NCBI GenBank assembly: GCA_045806105.1
Contig: JBJMJY010000071.1
Coordinates: 1-25,886, forward strand
DNA: 25,886 nucleotides
Reading direction: 5' to 3'
Source of the DNA: AC-32 sp045806105
GTDB lineage: Bacteria > Actinomycetota > Thermoleophilia > Gaiellales > Gaiellaceae
Shown here: positions 1 to 6,289 of the stretch, in pieces
How the letters are laid out: each line of letters begins with the position of its first letter
Numbering within the stretch: position 1 is the first letter of the stretch
Notes under the pieces: generated by a model
The model's input: only the letters and a program-made list of their open reading frames with translations
Told to the model about the DNA's origin: nothing
The model's database searches: none
Program-made: the position numbers and the translations under genes

Positions 1-671
1 GTCGCGATCACGGGCGCCTTCCAGGCGTTGTTGACCCCCGCCTGCGCCGCCGCGTAGTTCGTGCTGTCGAGCCGGGACACGGCGACGCCCTCGAACCCCT
101 TCAGCGGGCTGGCCCCGAGGCTCGAGGAGATGTTCGCGTAGTAGAGGCGCCAGCCGTTGTCCCACGAGAACGAGCCGTCGACGCCGCGCAGCGGCCCGAA
201 GCCGACGGCAGGGTCGCCATCCGAGATGAGGCCGTTCTCCGCGTACCGTGGGAGCGTCCCGATCGGCCCCGTGCTGGGGTCGCAGTTATCGGCCGGGTTC
301 GCAGGTTGTGTGCCGACGACTCCCAGGCAGTTGCGGGCCGAGAGTCCCGTGTACGTCGGCTGGTGCCAGGTCGTGCCGCTGTCGTTCGAGAAATAGATCC
401 CGGAGGTGCCGACGCCGAACGTGAACGGGCACGTGACGTCGCTGCGGTTGTTGCAGGCCTCGAGGTCGATCTCGTCGTTGACTCCGGCGGCGACGATGTT
501 CGGCACCGCTGGGTTCACGGCGACCGCCGGCTCGTTCTGCTTGTTCTGCGGGAACGGCGAGCCGATGTTGCCGACCGTGACGCGTGTGTCCGGATTGAAC
601 GCGCCCGCGACCGCCGTCACAACCAGCGCCGCTACCGCCACCAGCGGCAGGGCGCGAAGAACATGCCGCAT
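1..671 (-). CDS. Exported Asp-box (BNR/sialidase-like propeller) protein, 5' part only
   Basis: The reading frame is open from an ATG at 671 leftwards to the window edge, so 223 N-terminal residues are seen and the C-terminus is missing. A purine-rich Shine-Dalgarno tract (GGAGGAGGAG) lies just upstream of the ATG. Residues 1-25 form a signal peptide (MRHVLRALPLVAVAALVV then a small-residue cleavage region). The mature part contains the phrase NEPAVAVNP, typical of exported BNR proteins, and a clear Asp-box SNDSGTTW near residue 95, matching S-x-D-x-G-x-T-W. Asp-boxes sit on beta-propeller blades of sialidases and related exo-enzymes. Catalytic residues cannot be judged from the fragment, so a sialidase activity is not claimed. 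It is transcribed divergently from the ygfZ-like gene. Confidence 0.8.
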   Translation of the reverse strand, partial: MRHVLRALPLVAVAALVVTAVAGAFNPDTRVTVGNIGSPFPQNKQNEPAVAVNPAVPNIVAAGVNDEIDLEACNNRSDVTCPFTFGVGTSGIYFSNDSGTTWHQPTYTGLSARNCLGVVGTQPANPADNCDPSTGPIGTLPRYAENGLISDGDPAVGFGPLRGVDGSFSWDNGWRLYYANISSSLGASPLKGFEGVAVSRLDSTNYAAAQAGVNNAWKAPVIA

Positions 672-728
672 GCTCTCCTCCTCCTCTTAAGGTGTCACAG
701 GCCTAGGATCGTATACCTCGTCCGTCCA

Positions 729-734
729 TACACT
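729..734 (+). promoter_or_regulatory. -10 box TACACT for leaderless ygfZ-like gene
   Basis: TACACT is followed by six bases and then the ATG at 741. A TANNNT hexamer at this distance places the transcription start on or next to the start codon. There is no Shine-Dalgarno sequence, so the gene is probably leaderless. The 69-bp gap 672-740 is a divergent promoter region shared with the Asp-box gene. Confidence 0.55.
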
Positions 735-740
735 GGCGTC

Positions 741-1520
741 ATGGAGACAGTCACGAGCACGATCTACCGGCTCGACCGGGGCTACGTCGCGGTGACCGGG
801 CCCGAGGCCGCCGATTTCCTCGAGCGGATGCTCTCGAACGAGGTGGTCTCGCTCGAGCCGGGCGACGCGCGGCCGGCGCTGCTGCTGACCCCGAAGAGCC
901 GGATCGTCGCGCCGCTGCGCGTGGTGCGCGAGGGCCAGGAGGCGTTCCTCCTGCTCACCGAGTCGTCGCTCGCCGAGACGGTCGCGGCCACGCTGTTGCG
1001 CGCACGCTTCGCGGCGAGATGCGAGATCGGCGTGAAGCTCTACCGCGGCTACCTGCACCTCGGCCCAGGCGAGGGCATCCGCAACGCCGACTACGGGATC
1101 GAGGCGTGGGAGTCGTGGGACGAGGAAGTCCTCCCGGCCGCCGACGCCGCGGAGCTCGAGCCGCTACGCATCGAGGCGGGGACGCCTGCGTGGGGGAAGG
1201 AGCTGGACGAGACGATCCTTCCGGCCGAGGCCGGGCTCGACGAGACCCACGTCTCCTTCACGAAGGGCTGCTACCCCGGCCAGGAGCCGATCGCGCGCCT
1301 CCACTACCGCGGCCACCCGAACCGTCGGCTACGCGTACTCGAAGTCGCCGAGGCGAGCCCCGGCGCCGAGATCTTCCTCGACGGCAAGGCCGTCGGCCGC
1401 GTGACGAGCGCCGTCCCGGGCCGCGCGCTCGGCTACGTCCGCCGCGAAGTGCCGGACGACGCGACGCTCAGCGTCGACGGCCAGGACGCACGGCTACACT
1501 TCGCCACGCCGCGCCCCTAG
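741..1520 (+). CDS. ygfZ: YgfZ/GcvT-family folate-binding protein (Fe-S cluster/tRNA-modification factor)
   Basis: This 259-residue protein belongs to the YgfZ/CAF17 branch of the GcvT fold, which binds tetrahydrofolate and supports maturation or repair of certain Fe-S enzymes. The family signature K-G-C-Y-x-G-Q-E is present at residues 175-182, followed by ARLHYRG. The N-terminal GcvT-like half and the C-terminal barrel are both present and the length is normal. The start at 741 is preferred because the family alignment begins here and a TACACT box lies 12 nt upstream; the frame is open further upstream but that part is the antisense of the neighbouring gene. The last ten residues and the TAG stop are encoded by DNA that is a copy of a tRNA-Arg promoter and 5' end, so the true ancestral C-terminus may differ. 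Confidence 0.88.
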   Translation: METVTSTIYRLDRGYVAVTGPEAADFLERMLSNEVVSLEPGDARPALLLTPKSRIVAPLRVVREGQEAFLLLTESSLAETVAATLLRARFAARCEIGVKLYRGYLHLGPGEGIRNADYGIEAWESWDEEVLPAADAAELEPLRIEAGTPAWGKELDETILPAEAGLDETHVSFTKGCYPGQEPIARLHYRGHPNRRLRVLEVAEASPGAEIFLDGKAVGRVTSAVPGRALGYVRREVPDDATLSVDGQDARLHFATPRP

Positions 1521-1538
1521 CTCAGGGGATAGAGCGCT
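1489..1538 (+). repeat. Partial copy of tRNA-Arg promoter and 5' half (tRNA pseudogene fragment)
   Basis: Bases 1489-1538 repeat 1658-1708: the shared block is cacggctacact (a -10 box), a 10/11-nt spacer, then the first 28 nt of the tRNA with one change (C instead of G at tRNA position 7, which breaks the acceptor stem). Identity ends at the start of the anticodon stem. The TAG formed by tRNA positions 8-10 (1518-1520) is the stop codon of the ygfZ-like gene. The copy has no 3' half next to it, so it cannot make a tRNA. Confidence 0.85.
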
Positions 1539-1543
1539 CCTTT

Positions 1544-1588
1544 CTCGGAAAAGTCCGGCCGCTTCGCGGCCGTGACAACTTTCCCGAG
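1544..1588. repeat. Two-tier hairpin element, copy A
   Basis: An inner perfect 7-bp stem (1556-1562 with 1566-1572, loop TTC) sits inside an outer stem (1544-1554 with the region 1577-1588, one mismatch and one bulge). It directly follows the tRNA 5' half-copy. The arrangement AAGTCC-hairpin-TGAC-ACTT is shared with copy B at 6336-6377, next to the tRNA 3' half-copy. It may be a terminator or a member of an interspersed palindrome family. Confidence 0.6.
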
Positions 1589-1612
1589 TTGCTCCTCCGA
1601 CAGCGCATTGGA

Positions 1613-1639
1613 GCCGCAGCCGCGCATGTCGGCTGCGGC
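1613..1639. terminator. Perfect 10-bp hairpin upstream of tRNA-Arg
   Basis: gccgcagccg (1613-1622) pairs perfectly with cggctgcggc (1630-1639) around a 7-nt loop. It lies between the ygfZ-like gene and the tRNA promoter and could stop ygfZ transcription. No T-tract follows, so intrinsic termination is uncertain. Confidence 0.45.
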
Positions 1640-1663
1640 GGCGGATCGAGTCGAAGCCACGGC

Positions 1664-1669
1664 TACACT
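1664..1669 (+). promoter_or_regulatory. -10 box TACACT of tRNA-Arg
   Basis: TACACT ends 11 nt before the mature 5' end of the tRNA, giving a start a few bases upstream of it. The same box and its left flank (cacggc) are duplicated at 1495-1500 inside the 3' end of the ygfZ-like gene. Confidence 0.6.
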
Positions 1670-1680
1670 GAGCAAACGCC

Positions 1681-1753
1681 GCGCCCGTAGCTCAGGGGAT
1701 AGAGCGCTGCCCTGCGGAGGCAGAGGTCGCAAGTTCGAATCTTGCCGGGCGCA
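1681..1753 (+). tRNA. tRNA-Arg, anticodon GCG
   Basis: The 73-nt sequence folds as a full cloverleaf: acceptor GCGCCCG/CGGGCGC (7 bp), D stem GCTC/GAGC, anticodon stem CTGCC/GGCAG, T stem GCAAG/CTTGC with loop TTCGAAT, and discriminator A. No CCA is encoded. The anticodon loop CTGCGGA gives anticodon GCG, reading CGC and CGU as arginine. Most bacteria read these codons with an ACG (inosine) tRNA, so a G34 version is notable. The 3' half from the anticodon loop onwards is one arm of the direct repeat that bounds the island. Confidence 0.93.
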
Positions 1754-1754
1754 T
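1715..1754. repeat. attL-like direct repeat (tRNA-Arg 3' half)
   Basis: This 40-bp block starts in the anticodon loop and runs to one base past the discriminator base. It matches 6290-6329 at 39 of 40 positions; the single difference is G1725 against C6300 in the variable loop. Confidence 0.88.
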
Positions 1755-1931
1755 GGCTCAACCAAGCGGTTTTGGAGGAGTCCGTGCAACCGAAAAAGCG
1801 AGCATTAGTGCCATGTCCTCTCCCTCCCGCCGAGCCGTCCGTTTTCATCTCTCGAACCCCGGGAGCGCCCGGAGCAGCCTGTGACTCGGCAGGCCCCGGA
1901 GTCGGATCTCATAGCAGCCGCCGCGGGCTGA

Positions 1932-1965
1932 CCCGGCCGGCGGCTCACTGACGCCGCCGGCCGGG
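1932..1965. terminator. Strong 12-bp hairpin downstream of the cyclase gene
   Basis: cccggccggcgg (1932-1943) pairs perfectly with ccgccggccggg (1954-1965) around a 10-nt loop. It lies 9 bp beyond the stop codon of the minus-strand cyclase gene and is probably its terminator. There is no long T-run. The rest of 1755-1931 shows no convincing gene. Confidence 0.65.
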
Positions 1966-1974
1966 CTCGCTACC

Positions 1975-2922
1975 TCAACGGACGCGCATTCCGAGCACGG
2001 GATCCCAGTGCAGCACGCTGTCGTAGCGCTGAAGGGGAGCCTCGGGAAGCTCGCCCACGCTGACGCCGTAACGCCAGGTGCTCGGGCAGATCGCGATGAA
2101 GCGCGCGTATCCGCCAAGGCCACCGCCGAACTTCGGGAACCCGATCTCGACCAGGCACCCGGTCGCGGGCACCTTGTCGAGATTTGCCACGCCCTCAGCC
2201 TGGGCGAAGCCGTTATGCATCAGCCAGCTCTCACCCTCCAGCGTCGGCGTCGAGTCGGTGTCCAGCGGCTCGTGCCCGTGGAAGAGGATGTGCCGCTGCA
2301 GGTGCAGGAACTGCAGGGCAGCGAGAGACACCCCCGGGAACTTCGTCAGGAGCGCGAGCCCCGGATCGGGCCAGCGCTTCGACCAGTCGGAGCGCACCAT
2401 CACCACGCTTCCCTCCGGGATGCGGCCGTGGTGGCGCTCCCACCGCAGGATGTCCGAGACCTGCAGGTGGTAGTTGAAGTCGCGGTTGACTTGCTCGACG
2501 ATCGAGATCACCACGAGCGGCCTGACCGCGAAGGTCGGTGGCAGCTCGTCGATCGCGGCGTACTCCGGCGCCCAATGCGCCGGCGGATCGAGCTGCGTGC
2601 CGAGCTGATCGGTCTGCAGCGTGTATGCGGTGGCCTCGAAGCCGTCCACCGCATAGGTGTACGGCACGCCGGTCAGCGGGTTCTTGGCGGGTGCGAAGAG
2701 CGACGGGCCGAAGCCCGCCCAGACGGGAATGGAAGGCGTGATCGTGTGCGTCAGGTCGACGTACTTCGCCTCCCGGAGTATCTGCTCGTAGAGCCCCCAT
2801 AGCGACTGCTGGTGATGGTGGTTGCGTCCTGCCGAAGCAGCGCCGGCGCTGGTCAGCACGACGGCGAGCGCGCACACCGACACCAGCAGGAACCGGGCGG
2901 CACGGTTCGTGCGACGAGTCAT
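1975..2922 (-). CDS. Secreted cyclase-family protein (kynurenine formamidase-like fold)
   Basis: This 315-residue protein has a signal peptide (residues 1-31, ending ASA before GRN) and a cyclase-family domain (Pfam Cyclase, the fold of kynurenine formamidase and isatin hydrolase). The domain opens with VDLTHTITPSIPVW (55-68). In the metal-binding motif, usually H-x-G-T-H-x-D-x-x-x-H, this protein has Q-L-G-T-Q-L-D-P-P-A-H at 106-116: the Asp and last His are kept but the first two His are Gln. It may be a recognised variant subfamily or a changed metal site; substrate unknown. The ATG at 2922 is preceded by AAGGGGG at SD distance, and TAGGGT (2958-2953) is a possible -10 box giving a short leader. 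It lies inside the island but on the opposite strand to the SLOG operon. Confidence 0.82.
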   Translation of the reverse strand: MTRRTNRAARFLLVSVCALAVVLTSAGAASAGRNHHHQQSLWGLYEQILREAKYVDLTHTITPSIPVWAGFGPSLFAPAKNPLTGVPYTYAVDGFEATAYTLQTDQLGTQLDPPAHWAPEYAAIDELPPTFAVRPLVVISIVEQVNRDFNYHLQVSDILRWERHHGRIPEGSVVMVRSDWSKRWPDPGLALLTKFPGVSLAALQFLHLQRHILFHGHEPLDTDSTPTLEGESWLMHNGFAQAEGVANLDKVPATGCLVEIGFPKFGGGLGGYARFIAICPSTWRYGVSVGELPEAPLQRYDSVLHWDPVLGMRVR

Positions 2923-3380
2923 ACCTCATCCCCCCTTCGATGTGTTCGTCCGACCCTAGAGGATCGCGAGCGGATTTCAGCGGCGAGCCATCGGCTGGCG
3001 TGTATCTGCCGAACATCGAGTCCAGTCCTACCCCGCAGCTGACGATCTGACGATTAGCACGGTGCCTTGGGGGTTCGTCCGCTTCGCGCTGCTATCGCCG
3101 TGCCGATGATCGAACGATTCGAGTGGAGTCGCATCTTCGAGAGAGTGCGATCGCAGCGCAATCGCGCGTGTGGGGTGGAAGCGCGAATCTCGTGTTTCCG
3201 TTGGACGAGAGTGTTCGCGGATCGCTCTACTGGGGCGAGATATTCCCGCCCATGATCGCACCGTTCCCGCGGACGTCGGCAGTCGTCGGCGCACCGGGGA
3301 TGCGTCCCTGCCCACCACGACAGCGTCCTCACACTCCCATCGAACGCTGCGTCTCGACACGAAGGGGATGGAGGAAGAAG
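2923..3380. promoter_or_regulatory. Divergent control region between the cyclase gene and the SLOG operon
   Basis: This 458-bp stretch has open frames on both strands but none with family resemblance, a plausible start or codon logic, so I treat it as non-coding. It holds the cyclase leader (to about 2958), an exact tandem repeat CTGACGAT-CTGACGAT at 3039-3054, and a perfect 10-bp palindrome TGCGATCGCA at 3146-3155. Either could be an operator for the operon starting at 3381. The base composition is lower in GC than flanking core genes. Confidence 0.4.
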
Positions 3381-4127
3381 ATGTGCGACATTGACGAACC
3401 TTTTACGGTCGAGCTCGACGGCGGACGCTACGCGCAGGCCGTGCGGGTTGTCGCGATCGATGATCTGGCGCTGGCAGCACACAAGCTGGAGGTCGGCGGC
3501 CGTACCGCCCTCGTCGTGGTCGGCGGCGCAAGCGGCATGTCGCCGCACGAGACTCGGCGCCTTCGACCAGTCTTTCGCGACGTTCTCGCCCCGGTCGCTC
3601 AGCGGCTCGATGCGTCGGTGATCGACGGCGGCACCGACGTGGGCGTGATGCAACTGATGGGCTCGGCGCGCGGCGAAGCTGGATCGCGCTTTCCGCTAAT
3701 CGGGGTGCTCGTCGACGACCTCGTGAGCTGTTCGAGCACATCGGACGCGCAGGCGGTCGCTTTGGAGCCGCATCACACTGACTTCGTCCTGGTGCCTGGC
3801 TCGGAATGGGGCGAAGAGGCGCGGTGGCTGGCGCGGTTGGCCACGGTCGTCGCCACCTCACACGGATCAGCAACCGTCCTCGTGAACGGAGGAGAGACCG
3901 CCGTCGCCGACGTGCGCCACAGCGTCGAGGCGGGCCGTCACGTCGCCGTTCTCGACGGCAGCGGCCGGACCGCCGACGTGCTTGCCGCAGCAGTGCGTGG
4001 GGAGTGTGCGGACCCGTCTGTGACTTCGCTCGCGGAATCCGGCTTGCTCCACGTCGTGGATTCTCAGGATCGCAACGAACTCGCCTGTCTGCTCGAGGAT
4101 CTCCTGAACGGCAGGGCGGCTGAGTGA
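3381..4127 (+). CDS. SLOG-superfamily nucleotide-binding protein, LSDAT (TRPM-associated) type
   Basis: This 248-residue soluble protein has the Rossmann-like pattern of the prokaryotic LSDAT/SLOG domain, the family related to the N-terminal ligand-binding region of TRPM channels. Visible motifs are the glycine loop VVVGGASGM (45-53), DGGTDVGVM (82-90), the EPHHTDFVLVPG strand and loop (129-140) followed by SEWGEE, the central VLVNGGETAV (166-175) and GSGRTAD (193-199). No membrane segment is seen. The ATG at 3381 is chosen over longer in-frame starts because GGAGGAAG lies at proper SD distance and the upstream residues lack domain character. Its TGA overlaps the next GTG (GTGA), implying translational coupling. 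Predicted role: sensing or processing a nucleotide-derived signal for the SLATT partner. The ligand is unknown. Confidence 0.82.
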   Translation: MCDIDEPFTVELDGGRYAQAVRVVAIDDLALAAHKLEVGGRTALVVVGGASGMSPHETRRLRPVFRDVLAPVAQRLDASVIDGGTDVGVMQLMGSARGEAGSRFPLIGVLVDDLVSCSSTSDAQAVALEPHHTDFVLVPGSEWGEEARWLARLATVVATSHGSATVLVNGGETAVADVRHSVEAGRHVAVLDGSGRTADVLAAAVRGECADPSVTSLAESGLLHVVDSQDRNELACLLEDLLNGRAAE

Positions 4128-4660
4128 CCGATACGTACGTGAGGGAGCTTCGAACGACCCTGAAACGGCTGATGGACGACGCTGACCTTGACCCTCGCCA
4201 GCGTGACTTTCTCGAGTTGCGCTGGCTCGATCAGGTGACGTGGATGGAGGGGAAGGCCTCGAAGTCCCAGCGCTTGTACTACCGCTTGCGCTTGATCACC
4301 ATTGTCGGCGCGGTAACCGTCCCCGCGCTCGTCGCGCTGAACACCCTCGATGGTTGGGCGGGGAACGCCGCGCAAATCGGCAGCTGGGTCCTGAGCCTCG
4401 TCGTTGCCGTCTCTGCCGCAGTGGAAGGCTTCTTCCAGTTCGGCCAGCGCTGGCGTAACTACCGCTCGACCGCCGAGCGGCTCAAGGCAGAGGGCTGGCT
4501 CTACCTCGAGCTCGCTGGACCGTATGCCTCGGCCGACGGATCGCACAACGACATGCACCGAACCTTCGTGAGCCGCGTCGAAGAGCAGATCCAGAAGGAC
4601 GTCGATTCCTACATCGTGGAGGTCGCGACCGAGAAGCAGCGCCCGACCGGGGTCAGCTAG
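4124..4660 (+). CDS. SLATT-domain (DUF4231) two-TM membrane protein
   Basis: This 178-residue protein has an N-terminal helical region rich in charged residues (1-50), two hydrophobic helices (about 55-73 and 82-101), and a C-terminal cytoplasmic helical region containing WRNYRSTAERLKAEGWLY (110-127), the kind of motif that follows the TM pair in SLATT proteins. SLATT proteins are predicted to oligomerise into membrane pores and are commonly encoded beside SLOG nucleotide sensors in conflict systems. The GTG start overlaps the SLOG stop by 4 nt. A pore or effector role is inferred from family and neighbourhood, not seen directly. Confidence 0.82.
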   Translation: MTDTYVRELRTTLKRLMDDADLDPRQRDFLELRWLDQVTWMEGKASKSQRLYYRLRLITIVGAVTVPALVALNTLDGWAGNAAQIGSWVLSLVVAVSAAVEGFFQFGQRWRNYRSTAERLKAEGWLYLELAGPYASADGSHNDMHRTFVSRVEEQIQKDVDSYIVEVATEKQRPTGVS

Positions 4661-4682
4661 CTCAGTCCGATCGGAGCCTGAC

Positions 4683-6101
4683 GTGACACGCATCTTCATC
4701 AACTATCGCCGGGGCGATACGAAAGACACCGCCAGTCGCCTGTGCGAATGGCTCGCGGGGCGCTACGGCGACGACCAGGTCTTCATGGACGTGGACGACA
4801 TTGCGCCAGGACGCCCGTGGCGCGAAGCAATCGACCGCGCCGTCGGCTCCTCGGATCTCGTGCTGGCCGTTATCGGAACGGATTGGCTACCGGAACTCAA
4901 TCGTCGGTTGGCCGAGGAGGAAGATTTCGTGCGCCGCGAGCTCGAGGCTGCACTCCTTCGGGGCGTCAGCGTGATTCCGGTTCTCACCGAGGGCACCCGG
5001 ATGCCACGGTCGGATGAACTACCGAGGTCGCTTGCCGTGCTCCCCGAGTATCAAGCATTCGAGCTGCTCGGGCGCTACCAGTACGACAAGCAGGAACTGC
5101 TGAAGTCGGTCGACCGTGCTCTCAAACCGGAAAGGAGACCCTGGCTTCAGCCCCTCAAAAACCGTGTGCGCCACGTGCGCCGGAGCCACGTCGCCGTCGT
5201 CGGCGGCCTCGGCGTAATCGCCGGAGTCACGGCTGTCGCGCTGATTCTCGCCTCCGGGGGGAGCCACTCGCAGCTCTGGGTCGGGCAGGAGCCGATCAGG
5301 AACTTGCACTGCCCGTCCGACAACTGCTCACAGCCGAGTCTCGCGCCCGACGGTGCGCGGATGGCGTTCATCGGGCGCAACAGCGGGTCTATCTACGTGG
5401 CTGAGATGAAGGGCGCCTTGAGCTCAGGTGGGACACCGGTCGAGAGTGCAAAAAACGGCATTCGGCCGAGCCTCGACAGCACGGGGCGGGTCGTATTTCG
5501 AAACCAACCCGATCAACACATCTACTACACGAATCCGTCGCAGCAGAACGCGCAGCCACTGACTGCCCGCGGCTACTCCGACCCTGTGTGGTCGCCCGAC
5601 GGCACACAAGTCGCGTACGTTTCGACGACGGGCGCCAACGGCTCCCTGCTCAAGATCGACGTGCCTCTCAGGGGCAAACCGGTCGAACTCACTCGTACGC
5701 GTGGTGCAAAAATCTCTGTGCCGGCGTGGTCGCCAGACGGGACGCGGATCGCTTTCGTTCGTTCGTTCGCGCATTGCCCAGAACAGGGCGACATCTGGAT
5801 CTTGAACGCCGCCGACGGCTCTGGCGCCCATCGGCTCCTCCAACTTTCAGGGGACGAACGGCATCCGACCTGGTCGCCGGACAGCAAGCAGATCGCCTTC
5901 AGCTCGAACGTCGCCGACCCTCGAAATTACGACCTGTACACGGTGGATGCAGACGGCAGTGATTTGGCTCAGCGGACTACCGACGCCGCGGACGAGGTGG
6001 GACCTAGCTGGGGTGCGAGCGGCATCGTCTACGCTCGCGGATCCTTCAACTGTGGTGGCGGCAGCAACCAGGAGCTTTGGCTCGCTCAACCAGGCGACTA
6101 G
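4683..6101 (+). CDS. TIR domain-TM-TolB-type beta-propeller protein
   Basis: The N-terminal TIR domain (1-148) starts with IFINYRRGDT, has the VFMDVDDIAPG segment (33-43), SSDLVLAVIG (56-65), and a Glu in FVRRELEAAL (E86) that aligns by position with the NADase glutamate of SARM1-type TIRs. A basic stretch (151-168) precedes one TM helix (169-190), so the TIR should be cytoplasmic. After it come six PD40/TolB-like repeats, with cores near 215-230, 259-273, 299-313, 345-359, 393-406 and 438-452 (several with the W-S-P-D-G type turn). That is enough for a complete six-bladed propeller outside the membrane, with several Cys. GTG start with GGAG 6 nt upstream, 22 bp after the SLATT gene. Predicted role: propeller senses a surface or envelope cue and the TIR acts on NAD. 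Alternatively it is a general TIR receptor unrelated to defence. Confidence 0.85.
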   Translation: MTRIFINYRRGDTKDTASRLCEWLAGRYGDDQVFMDVDDIAPGRPWREAIDRAVGSSDLVLAVIGTDWLPELNRRLAEEEDFVRRELEAALLRGVSVIPVLTEGTRMPRSDELPRSLAVLPEYQAFELLGRYQYDKQELLKSVDRALKPERRPWLQPLKNRVRHVRRSHVAVVGGLGVIAGVTAVALILASGGSHSQLWVGQEPIRNLHCPSDNCSQPSLAPDGARMAFIGRNSGSIYVAEMKGALSSGGTPVESAKNGIRPSLDSTGRVVFRNQPDQHIYYTNPSQQNAQPLTARGYSDPVWSPDGTQVAYVSTTGANGSLLKIDVPLRGKPVELTRTRGAKISVPAWSPDGTRIAFVRSFAHCPEQGDIWILNAADGSGAHRLLQLSGDERHPTWSPDSKQIAFSSNVADPRNYDLYTVDADGSDLAQRTTDAADEVGPSWGASGIVYARGSFNCGGGSNQELWLAQPGD

Positions 6102-6289
6102 CGGAGCCACGTCACTCTCACCCGCCGCTGGATCGAGGAGCGCGCCGGACCCTCAGAGCGCAGCGCGCAGCGAGCCGCCGGCGACCAAGACAACGATCGT
6201 CCACAACGCCACGTACGGGACGGCGTATGCGACATCAACGACGCGGACTGGGCGCGTCTGTACGACTTCGGCGTCGCACGTGCGTAGCA

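Noticed and set aside
306..740. Upstream in-frame extension of the ygfZ-like protein by 145 residues
   Set aside because: The extension is antisense to the exported Asp-box gene and does not resemble the family N-terminus; the -10 box at 729 supports the start at 741.
1663..1848. Minus-strand frame across tRNA-Arg
   Set aside because: PGKIRTCDLCLRR-type text is the well-known spurious translation of a tRNA antisense strand.
3028..3360. Minus-strand 110-codon frame between the cyclase gene and the SLOG operon, considered as a lost integrase or antitoxin
   Set aside because: No catalytic motif, no HTH pattern, no start signal; composition looks like non-coding translation.
6102..6282. In-frame continuation of the TIR gene past its TAG for about 60 codons
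   Set aside because: The peptide is low in hydrophobic core residues and shows no propeller repeat; the six repeats are already complete before the stop, so readthrough or a nonsense mutation is not needed.
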